Below are positions 1 through 6,001 of a stretch of DNA of 7,539 bases, piece by piece. Within the stretch, counting starts at the first letter, position 1; each line of letters begins with the position of its first letter. The stretch spans positions 1 to 7,539 of the forward strand of contig JBEKNT010000350.1 in assembly GCA_049522565.1 (NCBI GenBank), given 5' to 3'. The stretch is from JASHVB01 sp049522565. GTDB lineage: Bacteria > Pseudomonadota > Alphaproteobacteria > Acetobacterales > Acetobacteraceae. The translations under genes were made by a program, and so were the position numbers. The notes beneath the pieces are model-generated. The model was not told the DNA's origin, made no database searches, and saw nothing but the letters and a program-made list of their open reading frames with translations.

Positions 1-635
1 CGCTGATCTGGCGTTTCGCCTTCCGGCCGATCGCCGACGCTTCGGTGCTCGCGCTGCTGATCCTGTCGATGGCGCTGCATTTTGTGCTGATCGGGCTTGG
101 GCTGGTGTTTTTCGGACCGGAGGAAGCCAGCGCGCCGGCGTTGACCGATGCCAGCTTCGACGTCGGCGACCTGAACGTGTCCGGACAATCGCTGGCCGTC
201 CTGCTGTGCTGCGCATTGCTGGTGCTGGGTCTGCGCTGGTTCTTCGGCGCCACCATCCACGGCAAGGCGCTGCGCGCCGCCGCCTCCGACCGGCTGGGCG
301 CGCGCCTGGTGGGCATCGATGCGGGCGCAACCGGGGCGCTGGCGTTCGGGCTGGCGTCGTTCATTGCGGCGTTGGCCGGCATATTGATCGGCGCGGTCAC
401 GCCGCTGTCCTACGACGCCGGGTTCGATATCGGTCTCAAGGGCTTCGTGGCGGCGATCATGGGCGGGCTGGTCTCCTACCCGATGGCCGCCGCCGGCGCG
501 GTGCTGGTGGGCGTGCTGGAATCGCTCGGCAGCTTCTGGGCGAGCGCCTACCGCGAGGTGATCGTCTTTACGCTGCTGATCCCGGTGCTGGTCTGGCTCT
601 CGTTGCGCAGTGGATCGCCCGAGGACCGGGCGTGA
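1..635 (+). CDS. livH: LivH-type branched-chain ABC transporter permease, 5' end missing
   Basis: Inner-membrane permease of a HAAT-family (branched-chain amino acid/carboxylate) ABC importer. It pairs with LivM to form the channel and is driven by the LivG and LivF ATPases. The frame is already open at base 3, so about 210 C-terminal residues are visible; full-length LivH is about 290-310, so some 80-100 N-terminal residues lie outside the window. GTG at 45 is only an internal in-frame codon. Seen: several hydrophobic stretches, plus the family's cytoplasmic-loop pattern GKALRAAASDRLGARLVGID followed by a membrane segment, then GFDIGLKGFVAAIMGG and a final hydrophobic helix ending in LVWLSLRSGS. 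This matches the usual LivH order. The C-terminus is short and lacks the common RP-G-(L/I)-FG tail. The stop overlaps the next start (TGATG at 633-637), so the two genes are probably translationally coupled. The family is secure; the substrate is not. Confidence 0.93.
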   Translation, partial: LIWRFAFRPIADASVLALLILSMALHFVLIGLGLVFFGPEEASAPALTDASFDVGDLNVSGQSLAVLLCCALLVLGLRWFFGATIHGKALRAAASDRLGARLVGIDAGATGALAFGLASFIAALAGILIGAVTPLSYDAGFDIGLKGFVAAIMGGLVSYPMAAAGAVLVGVLESLGSFWASAYREVIVFTLLIPVLVWLSLRSGSPEDRA

Positions 636-2410
636 TGGCCCCTCCTTTCTTTTCCATATCGGCAACAATCGCGGTCGTCGTGCTTGTCCCAGCGGTGTTG
701 CCCGCCTTCTACGTCACGCTGTTCGGCTATGTCGGTCTGGGCGCGCTGGTCGCGCTCGGCCTGGTGCTGCTCACCGGCGTCAGCGGCCAGACGTCGTTCG
801 GACAGGCGAGCTTCGTCGGCCTCGCGGCCTACGCGACCACGTTGCTCACCAAGTTCGCGGGCGCGCCACCCATCGCTGGCCTGGCTGCCGGCCTGGTCCT
901 CACGGGCACGGTCGCCTGGCTGCTTGGACTGGTGACGGCGCGGCTGTCCGGCCACTTCCTGGCGCTGGTTTCGGTGGCCTGGGGGATGAGCTTCTTCTCG
1001 CTGTTCGGCACGCTGCCGTGGCTGCACGGCTTCAACGGCATCGGCAACATCCCGCCGCTCAGCCTCGGCCCGCTGTCGGCGGAAAGCCTGCGGGTCAATC
1101 TCGGCGTGATCTGGGCCGCCGTTGCGATCGTCACGGCGATGTCCGCCAGTTTGCTCGACAGCCGCATCGGCCGCGCGATCCGCACGCTGAACGGCGCGCG
1201 GCTGATGGCCGAGAGCGTGGGGATCGACACCGTGCGCCTGAGCCGCGCGGTCTTCGTCATCGCCGCGTTGTACGCCGGCATCGCCGGATTCCTGTTCGCG
1301 CATTTCCAGCGCTTCATCAGTCCGACGCCGTTCAGCCTGGGGGCCAGCATCGACTACCTGTTCATGGTCATCATCGGCGGCGCCGGATCGCTGTGGGGTG
1401 CACCGGTCGGTGCGGCGCTGGTGGTGGTGCTGCGCGATCAGTTCAACGACTGGATTCCCCGTCTCACCGGGCGCGTCGGCGACTTCGAATTGCTGGTGTT
1501 CAGCCTCGCCGTGATCGTCCTGTTGCAGCGAGCGCCGGACGGCCTGCTGCCCCTGCTGGCGCGCGTGAAACGTCGCCGCCCACCGCCGGCCGCGGTGGCA
1601 TCCGACGCGCCCGCCGAAGCGCCGCCCCTGCCGGCGGCCGCACCCACACCCGGCACGGAGTTGCTCGCGCTGGAGGCGATCTCCCGCAACTTCGGCGGCC
1701 TGGCCGCGAACCGCGACGTGAGCTTCGCCGTGCATGCCAGCGAGATCGTTGCGTTGATCGGCCCGAACGGCGCCGGCAAGACGACGCTGTTCAACGTGGT
1801 CAGCGGCGTACTGCCGCCGAACTCCGGCCACATCCGCCTGTTCGGCGCGCCAGCCGGGCATCTGCCGCCGCGCCGCGTCGCCGGGTTGGGCCTGGCGCGC
1901 ACATTCCAGCACGTGAAGTTGCTGCCGGCCCGCAGCGTGCTGGAGAACATCGCGCTCGGGACCCACCTGTCGGGCCATGCCGGTTTGCTGCGCGCGATGC
2001 TGCGGCTCGATCGTGCCGAGGAAGCGCGGCTGCTGTCCGAGGCGCGCGCGCAGGCGGTGCGTGTGGGCCTCGGTGCGGTGCTGGATGCGCCCGCGGGCGA
2101 CCTGCCGCTGGGCCGGCAGCGCGTGGTGGAGATCGCCCGCGCTTTGTGCCTGCGCCCTCGTTTGCTGCTGCTGGACGAACCCGCCGCCGGACTGCGGCTG
2201 CCGGAAAAGCAGCTTCTCGCCGCGCTGCTGCGCCAATTGCGTGCCGAAGGCATGGGGGTGCTGTTGGTGGAGCATGACATGGACTTCGTCATGCAGCTCG
2301 CCGATCGCGTGGTGGTGATGGATTTCGGCCAGAAGATCGCCGAAGGCCCACCCGAGCAAGTGCAGTCCGATCCGGCCGTGATGGAAGCCTATCTGGGCGG
2401 CCTGACATGA
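635..2410 (+). CDS. livM-livG: Fused LivM permease - LivG ATPase of branched-chain-type ABC importer
   Basis: A 591-residue protein joining the second permease and the first ATPase of a HAAT importer. Residues 1 to about 310 are LivM-like: multiple membrane segments, the GVSGQTSFGQASF pattern near the N-terminus, and the loop GIDTVRLSRAVFVIAALYAG followed by IIGGAGSLWGAPVGA. Residues about 311-342 form a basic then Pro/Ala-rich linker. Residues about 343-591 are LivG-like: Walker A GPNGAGKTT (376-384), Q-loop Gln425, signature LPLGRQ (490-495), Walker B with D514-E515, and switch His547 in VEHD, ending DPAVMEAYLGG. LivG usually reads LPYGQQ at the signature, so this is a mild variant that keeps the glycine. 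The ATG at 635 is chosen because it overlaps the livH stop and has GAGGA at 621-625 at good spacing. No stop or restart separates the two halves, so this is a genuine fusion, a form I recall from Bradyrhizobium-like genomes. The 3' end overlaps livF by ATGA. Confidence 0.95.
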   Translation: MAPPFFSISATIAVVVLVPAVLPAFYVTLFGYVGLGALVALGLVLLTGVSGQTSFGQASFVGLAAYATTLLTKFAGAPPIAGLAAGLVLTGTVAWLLGLVTARLSGHFLALVSVAWGMSFFSLFGTLPWLHGFNGIGNIPPLSLGPLSAESLRVNLGVIWAAVAIVTAMSASLLDSRIGRAIRTLNGARLMAESVGIDTVRLSRAVFVIAALYAGIAGFLFAHFQRFISPTPFSLGASIDYLFMVIIGGAGSLWGAPVGAALVVVLRDQFNDWIPRLTGRVGDFELLVFSLAVIVLLQRAPDGLLPLLARVKRRRPPPAAVASDAPAEAPPLPAAAPTPGTELLALEAISRNFGGLAANRDVSFAVHASEIVALIGPNGAGKTTLFNVVSGVLPPNSGHIRLFGAPAGHLPPRRVAGLGLARTFQHVKLLPARSVLENIALGTHLSGHAGLLRAMLRLDRAEEARLLSEARAQAVRVGLGAVLDAPAGDLPLGRQRVVEIARALCLRPRLLLLDEPAAGLRLPEKQLLAALLRQLRAEGMGVLLVEHDMDFVMQLADRVVVMDFGQKIAEGPPEQVQSDPAVMEAYLGGLT

Positions 2411-3144
2411 CCGCGATGTTGTTGCAACTGGACGGACTGCGCGCCGGCTACGGTCATGTGGAGGTGCTGCACGGGGTTAGCCTGGTGGTGCCGGGCGGAA
2501 AAATGGTCGCGATCGTCGGACCGAACGGCGCGGGCAAGACCACGCTGATGGGTGCGGTGATGGGCTTGTTGCCGCGGCGTGGCGGCACGGTGCGCTTCCG
2601 CGACGCGCCGGCCGGCGCAACTGAGGCGATGGTCGCGGCCGGCGCGGTGCTGGTGCCGGAGCAACGTGCGCTGTTTGCCGACATGAGCGTCGAGGACAAT
2701 CTGCTGCTGGGTTTCTATCCGCGCCGGCGGGCGGGCGAGCGCGATGCACGGCCGTCGATGCGCGAGGTGTTCGCGATCTTTCCGCGACTGGAAGAACGCC
2801 GCCGCCAGCTTGCCGCGACGCTGTCCGGCGGTGAGCGGCAAATGCTGGCACTCGGGCGCGCGCTGATGGGCCGGCCGCGCCTGCTGCTGCTGGACGAGCC
2901 GAGCCTCGGGTTGGCGCCGATGCTGGTGCGGGAAATCTTCCGCGTGCTGGTCGATTTGCGATCCCGCGGCCTGTCGATCCTGCTGGTTGAGCAAAACGTC
3001 CGCGCCGCGCTGCAAGTCTCCGATTACGGCTATGTGCTGGAGATGGGCGAAGTGGCGGCGGAAGGGCCGAGCGCCGACCTGGCACGCAACCCGCGTGTGC
3101 TGGAGACCTATCTGGGGCAGCGGCGTCGCCATGCCAGCGAATGA
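2407..3144 (+). CDS. livF: LivF-type ATPase of branched-chain ABC importer
   Basis: A 245-residue cytoplasmic ATP-binding subunit, normal length for LivF, which pairs with the LivG half of the preceding fusion to power import. Seen: Walker A GPNGAGKTT (38-46), Q-loop Gln86 in PEQRALF, canonical signature LSGGE (139-143) and Walker B LLLLDE (159-164) with the DEPSLGLAP continuation typical of LivF. At the switch position the protein has Gln196 (VEQN) instead of His. This substitution is usual in LivF, so it does not mark a broken gene. The C-terminal VLETYLG is also family-typical. The start ATG overlaps the upstream stop (ATGA, 2407-2410), indicating coupled translation and near-stoichiometric production with the fused partner. 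The last 14 bases overlap the MarR gene, placing the regulator in the same transcript. Confidence 0.95.
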   Translation: MTAMLLQLDGLRAGYGHVEVLHGVSLVVPGGKMVAIVGPNGAGKTTLMGAVMGLLPRRGGTVRFRDAPAGATEAMVAAGAVLVPEQRALFADMSVEDNLLLGFYPRRRAGERDARPSMREVFAIFPRLEERRRQLAATLSGGERQMLALGRALMGRPRLLLLDEPSLGLAPMLVREIFRVLVDLRSRGLSILLVEQNVRAALQVSDYGYVLEMGEVAAEGPSADLARNPRVLETYLGQRRRHASE

Positions 3145-3670
3145 CGCCGGGCTGATTCCCGACCGCGAGGCTGCCGTCAGCGACGGGGCGCGTCTGCCGC
3201 TGCGGATCTGGCTGCGCCTGCTGACCTGCATGACCAGGACCGAGGCGATGATCCGCGCCCGCCTGCACGCGCAATTCGCCACCACGCTGCCGCGGTTCGA
3301 CGTGTTGGCGGCACTGGATGCCGCCGGCACGGAATTGACGATGGGTGCGTTGTCGGCGCGGTTGATGGTCACCAGCGGCAACGTCACCGGGTTGGTCAAT
3401 GCGATGGAAAAGGACGGGCTGGTGGTCCGCCGCCCGCATCCCGCCGATCGGCGCAGCACGCTGATCGGCATGACGGAGGCGGGCCGCGCGCTGTTCGCCC
3501 GCATGGCGCCGGCGCACGCGGGGTGGATCGAGCAAGCAATGGCGGGCCTGGATCGTCGGGAGGCGACGCAGCTTTGGGAGGTGCTCGGGCACCTCAAGGC
3601 GTCAGTGCGCGATTCCACCACGCCGGCTGCTGCCACGCCGTTCCAGCAGAAGAAGCGACGCTCGTCATAG
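3131..3670 (+). CDS. MarR-family winged helix-turn-helix regulator
   Basis: A 179-residue MarR-family transcription factor, expected to act as a dimer at a palindromic operator and to respond to a small ligand, often an aromatic acid or its CoA thioester in catabolic clusters. Seen: N-terminal dimerisation helices (about 22-55); a winged HTH from about 54 to 120, with recognition-helix segment TSGNVTGLVNAMEKDGLV (81-98) and wing RRPHPADRRSTLIGMTEAG (100-118), the classic D-R-R/S-x-x-I/V-x-x-T-x-x-G pattern; then C-terminal helices. The tail after residue 160 is Pro/Ala/Lys-rich and probably disordered. ATG 3131 is chosen because it lies just inside the livF end, with GGGGCAG about ten bases upstream; an earlier in-frame start would run deep into livF. 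Its place as last gene of the transporter operon suggests it controls that operon, the CoA genes downstream, or both. Repressor versus activator cannot be told. Confidence 0.92.
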   Translation: MPANDAGLIPDREAAVSDGARLPLRIWLRLLTCMTRTEAMIRARLHAQFATTLPRFDVLAALDAAGTELTMGALSARLMVTSGNVTGLVNAMEKDGLVVRRPHPADRRSTLIGMTEAGRALFARMAPAHAGWIEQAMAGLDRREATQLWEVLGHLKASVRDSTTPAAATPFQQKKRRSS

Positions 3671-3721
3671 CCCTAGCTGACCCATGGGCCGCCCGCCGTA
3701 TTGCCGCAGCACGCGGCCCCG

Positions 3722-3813
3722 GTCATTGCGAGGCGCGCGGCGACGCCGCAATCTCCCGCCTGAGGAGCCGCTGCTCGCGGCGACTGCCGCGACGCTGCGC
3801 TCCTCGCAATGAC
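3722..3813. repeat. Palindromic intergenic repeat with GTCATTGCGAGG ends
   Basis: A 92-bp imperfect palindrome fills much of the marR-maoC spacer. Its ends are an exact 12-bp inverted repeat, GTCATTGCGAGG at 3722-3733 and CCTCGCAATGAC at 3802-3813. The complementarity continues inward for roughly another dozen bases with a few mismatches, giving a long potential hairpin. The end sequence matches a widely seen class of dispersed bacterial intergenic repeat (GTCATTGCGAGG...). No flanking duplication is evident. In RNA it could form a stable hairpin between the transporter-regulator operon and maoC; it has no T-tract, so it is not a standard terminator. Confidence 0.8.
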
Positions 3814-3845
3814 AACGGTCGTGCGATACGGCCTCGTTTGACAAT

Positions 3846-3849
3846 GGAG
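3846..3849 (+). promoter_or_regulatory. Ribosome binding site deciding the maoC start
   Basis: GGAG six bases before the ATG at 3856. The other in-frame ATG at 3844 has no Shine-Dalgarno-like sequence upstream, so 3856 is preferred. Confidence 0.65.
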
Positions 3850-3855
3850 CATGAC

Positions 3856-4374
3856 ATGGTGGCCGAGGCGCATAAGGTCGGTCCAAACCGCTACCGCGAG
3901 AGGTTCGGCCGCTACTTCGAGGATTTCGCGGTCGGCGACATCTATGAGCATCGTCCCAACCGCACCATCTCGGAAACCGACAATACCTGGTTCACCTTGC
4001 TGACGATGAACACCCACCCGCTGCATTTCGACGCCGAATACGCCAAGCACAGCGAGTTCGGGCGTTGCATCGTCTGTTCGCCGCTGACCGTGGCACTGAT
4101 GGTGGGAATGAGCGTCAGCGACGTCAGCCAGAAGGCGATCGCCAATCTCGGGTGGCGCGAGATCAAGCTGACCCATCCGCTGTTCGTCGGCGATACCCTG
4201 TCGGCGGAATCGGAAGTGCTGGACAAGCGCGAGAGCAAGTCGCGGCCGCAAGCCGGCATCGTCACCGTGCAGACGCGTGGCTTCAATCAGCAGGGCACGC
4301 TGGTTTGCGAGTTCGACCGGACCATCCTGGTCGGCAAGCGCGGCTTCGATACCGAAGACAAGGCCGGCTACTGA
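3856..4374 (+). CDS. MaoC-like hot-dog acyl-CoA hydratase/dehydratase
   Basis: A 172-residue single hot-dog-fold protein of the MaoC/(R)-specific enoyl-CoA hydratase group, expected to add water to, or remove it from, a CoA thioester in the cytoplasm, probably as a dimer. Seen: the family's opening RYFEDFAVGDIYEHRPNRTI (19-38); the hydratase-motif region TMNTHPLHFDAEYA (50-63); GMSVSDVSQKAIANLGW (84-100); HPLFVGDTLSAESEVLDKRESKSR (107-130); and a terminal strand CEFDRTILV. The hydratase-2 motif D-x-N-P-x-H aligns with N52-T-H-P-L-H57, so the catalytic-His position is kept while the Asp position is Asn. I believe this wording recurs in a MaoC subclade found beside CoA-transferases and CoA lyases, but I cannot verify it here. 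An alternative start at 3844 would add four residues. It lies 185 bp after marR and about 400 bp before the CoA-transferase, in the same direction. The substrate is unknown. Confidence 0.9.
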   Translation: MVAEAHKVGPNRYRERFGRYFEDFAVGDIYEHRPNRTISETDNTWFTLLTMNTHPLHFDAEYAKHSEFGRCIVCSPLTVALMVGMSVSDVSQKAIANLGWREIKLTHPLFVGDTLSAESEVLDKRESKSRPQAGIVTVQTRGFNQQGTLVCEFDRTILVGKRGFDTEDKAGY

Positions 4375-4530
4375 CGGCAACCATCGCGTGGCAGCCAGTG
4401 GAACATCGCCGCATCGCGTGCCAACCGGGCGGAAGATTGACGTACGGCACGGGCTGCCGCAATTCGTCATGCCCGGGCTCGACCCGGGCATCTGTCGCGG
4501 CACCGCGGCTGCATAGATGGCCGGGTCAAG

Positions 4531-4636
4531 CCCCATAGGCGTCAGGATAATCGGCGCCCGGGGTCAATACTCCCCCTCCCTCAAGGGGAGGGGGAGTTTT
4601 CTTCTCCGCGTCCCGGCTATCCTGACGCCTATGGGG
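4531..4636. mobile_element. 106-bp MITE-like inverted-repeat element inserted in a palindromic repeat
   Basis: The element has perfect 19-bp terminal inverted repeats, CCCCATAGGCGTCAGGATA at 4531-4549 and its complement at 4618-4636. Its flanks are TCAAG (4526-4530) and TCAGG (4637-4641), a 5-bp direct repeat with one mismatch. Because the inverted repeats end in C/G runs, the matching flank can also be read as about ten bases (4524-4533 against 4635-4644), so the exact boundary is ambiguous. Removing the element and one flank copy restores a clean palindromic repeat. It is too short to encode a transposase, so it would be a non-autonomous element moved in trans. The parent IS is not recognised. 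Confidence 0.65.
4570..4600 (+). terminator. Terminator-like hairpin carried inside the small element
   Basis: CTCCCCCTCCC (4570-4580) pairs perfectly with GGGAGGGGGAG (4586-4596) around the 5-base loop TCAAG, and TTTT follows at 4597-4600. An 11-bp all-strong stem plus a short T-run on the + strand fits a Rho-independent terminator about 200 bp after maoC. The T-run is short and then broken (CTTCT), so efficiency is uncertain. There is no T-run in the other direction. Confidence 0.5.
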
Positions 4637-4660
4637 TCAGGCCCGGCCATGACGGTTCCG

Positions 4661-4719
4661 GCGGCCGGTGCGAACAATCGGCGGCCGGGCGAACAATCGG
4701 CGGCCGGGGCGAACCACCG
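4661..4719. repeat. Three tandem 19-20 bp repeats upstream of the CoA-transferase
   Basis: Three head-to-tail copies: GCGGCCGGTGCGAACAATCG (4661-4680), the same minus one base (4681-4699), and GCGGCCGGGGCGAACCACCG (4700-4719). The consensus is GCGGCCGG(N)GCGAACAATCG; the third copy diverges at its 3' end. They end about 50 bp before the CoA-transferase start. They could be a regulator-binding array or merely replication-slippage product; the sequence does not decide. Confidence 0.75.
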
Positions 4720-4758
4720 GGAGTGTCGATGTCGGCGCCGGTCGGAGGCGTGGCGAGC

Positions 4759-4763
4759 AGGAG
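4759..4763 (+). promoter_or_regulatory. Ribosome binding site deciding the CoA-transferase start
   Basis: AGGAG lies eight bases before the in-frame GTG at 4772. This makes GTG 4772 the best start and argues against the long open frame upstream, which would translate the repeats. Confidence 0.65.
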
Positions 4764-4771
4764 TGTGGGCA

Positions 4772-5971
4772 GTGCAGCCGTTGCAGGGGATTCGGGTTCT
4801 TACGATTGAGCAATACGGTGCCGGGCCGTATGGCACGATGCATCTGGCCGATCTGGGCGCCGAGATCGTCAAGATCGAAGCGCCGGCGCGGGCCGGCGTT
4901 GCACCGGGGGACAGCGCGCGACATGCGGGACCGTTCTTCCTCGGGCCGAACGACAGCCAGTTCTTCCAGAGCTTCAATCGCGGCAAGCGCAGTGTGGTGC
5001 TCGATCTGCACCAACCGCAAGGCTACGCGGCGTTCCTGAAGCTGGTGGCGAAAGCCGACGCGGTGATGAACAACCTGCGCGGCGACCAGCCGGCGAAACT
5101 CCGCATCACCTACGCCGACCTGCAAGCGGCCAATCCACGCATCGTCTGCGCGCATCTCTCGGGCTATGGCCGCACCGGCCCGCGCGCCGGCTGGCCGGCG
5201 TACGACTATCTGGCGCAGGCCGAGGCCGGCTACCTGCACCTGACCGGCGAGCCCGACGCACCGCCGACGCGGATGGGTCTGTCGATTATCGACTACATGT
5301 CGGGCGTGACCATGGCCTATGCGCTGACGGCGGCGCTGTTGGGCGCTTACCGCGGCGGCAAGGGGTGCGACGTCGATGTGACGCTCTATGACGTGGCGAT
5401 GCACCAGCTCAGCTATCCGGCGACCTGGTATATGAACGAAGGTTTTGTGCCCGAGCGGCGTCCGCGGTCGGGACATCCCGCCGTCGTGCCCTGCGAGATG
5501 TTCCCGACAGCGGATGGCTGGCTGTTCGTCATGTGCATGACGCCGAAGTTCTGGAACGCGCTATGCGGCTGCATCGGGCGCCCCGAGCTGACGGCGGATG
5601 AACGCTTCCGGGGCTTCGCCGAACGCTTCGCCAACCGCGATGCGCTGACGGACATCCTCGACGGCGAGTTCCGCCGGGCGACGACCGGGGCGTGGATGCA
5701 GCGCCTCGGCGGACTGGTGCCGGCCGCACCGGTGCTGACGCTGCCGCAGGCGCTGGACAACCCGCATTTTCATGCCACCGAGGGGGTGCTGACGCTGGCC
5801 CACCCGCAGCGGCCCGATCTGAAGATGGTTGCGGCGCCGATCCGGATCGATGGCAAGCGGCCCGGCGCGAACGCAGGGCCGGCACTCGGGGCAGATACCG
5901 AGAGGTTGCTTGGCGAGGCCGGGCTCAGCGCCGCGGATATCGCCGGCCTGCGGGCGGCGGGAGCGATCTGA
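4772..5971 (+). CDS. CaiB/BaiF family (class III) CoA-transferase
   Basis: A 399-residue family III CoA-transferase, normal length for the group. These enzymes move CoA between carboxylic acids through an aspartyl-CoA thioester, as interlocked-ring dimers in the cytoplasm. Seen: family opening PLQGIRVLTIEQYGAGPYGT (3-22) and LADLGAEIVKIEAP (25-38); NRGKRSVVLDL; HLSGYGRTGP (128-137); the probable catalytic Asp174 in SIIDYMSG, matching the position of Asp169 in formyl-CoA transferase; GKGCDVDVTLYD; and the C-terminal domain with NPHF and LGADTERLL. The start is GTG 4772, supported by AGGAG and by the family N-terminus (usually one or two residues before PL-G). It is codirectional with maoC but separated by 397 bp of repeats and a terminator-like hairpin, so it may have its own promoter; none is obvious. 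The likely role is CoA activation of a carboxylate for the same pathway as MaoC. The acid used is unknown. Confidence 0.95.
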   Translation: MQPLQGIRVLTIEQYGAGPYGTMHLADLGAEIVKIEAPARAGVAPGDSARHAGPFFLGPNDSQFFQSFNRGKRSVVLDLHQPQGYAAFLKLVAKADAVMNNLRGDQPAKLRITYADLQAANPRIVCAHLSGYGRTGPRAGWPAYDYLAQAEAGYLHLTGEPDAPPTRMGLSIIDYMSGVTMAYALTAALLGAYRGGKGCDVDVTLYDVAMHQLSYPATWYMNEGFVPERRPRSGHPAVVPCEMFPTADGWLFVMCMTPKFWNALCGCIGRPELTADERFRGFAERFANRDALTDILDGEFRRATTGAWMQRLGGLVPAAPVLTLPQALDNPHFHATEGVLTLAHPQRPDLKMVAAPIRIDGKRPGANAGPALGADTERLLGEAGLSAADIAGLRAAGAI

Positions 5972-6001
5972 CCGCGGCGCCTGGACGTCACGCTCTCCGC
6001 G

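Larger units (their letters stand above)
4466..4653. repeat. GTCATGCCCGGGC-type palindromic repeat, interrupted by an insertion
   Basis: The left arm (4466-4492, starting GTCATGCCCGGGCTCGACCC) and the right arm (4516-4530 continuing at 4642-4653, ending CCCGGCCATGAC) are reverse complements over 27 bp with three mismatches. This holds only if bases 4531-4641 are removed. The reconstructed repeat is 77 bp, with a central spacer at 4493-4515. The sequence class (GTCATGCCCGGGCTTGACCCGGGCAT) is a common dispersed intergenic palindrome in alphaproteobacteria. The split is explained by the element annotated at 4531-4636. Confidence 0.75.

Noticed and set aside
206..634. 5' extension of the livM-livG frame into livH
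   Set aside because: The extension is Arg/Gly-rich, hydrophilic and overlaps a clear livH frame. ATG 635 with GAGGA fits the family start.
548..2359. Very long minus-strand open frame (603 codons) opposite livH and livM-livG
   Set aside because: The translation is His/Gln/Arg-rich with no recognisable domain. It is the usual antisense shadow of GC-rich coding DNA, and the + strand carries unmistakable transporter motifs.
2389..3636. Long minus-strand open frames (up to 415 codons) opposite livF and marR
   Set aside because: Low-complexity Arg/His/Ala/Gln composition with no motifs. The + strand genes fully account for the DNA.
3686..3719. GGGCCGC/GCGGCCC inverted repeat as a terminator after marR
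   Set aside because: The stem is only seven pairs around a 20-base loop with no T-run; likely chance in GC-rich sequence.
3838..3843. Perfect TTGACA as a -35 promoter element
   Set aside because: It lies only 12 bases before the maoC start, so transcription from it would begin inside the gene; no matching -10 at 17 bp gives a sensible leader.
3673..4536. Minus-strand open frame of 287 codons opposite maoC
   Set aside because: It includes translated palindromic-repeat sequence at both ends and no domain. The opposite strand has a convincing MaoC protein.
4531..4636. Tn3-like ends for the small element (5-bp flanks, run of four identical G/C bases at the tips)
   Set aside because: Tn3-family ends read GGGG from the outside inward; here they read CCCC, and the following bases do not resemble a 38-bp Tn3 end.
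4517..4771. N-terminal extension of the CoA-transferase frame through the repeats
   Set aside because: It would translate the inserted element and the tandem repeats. The family begins at PLQGIRV, and AGGAG-GTG at 4772 supplies the start.
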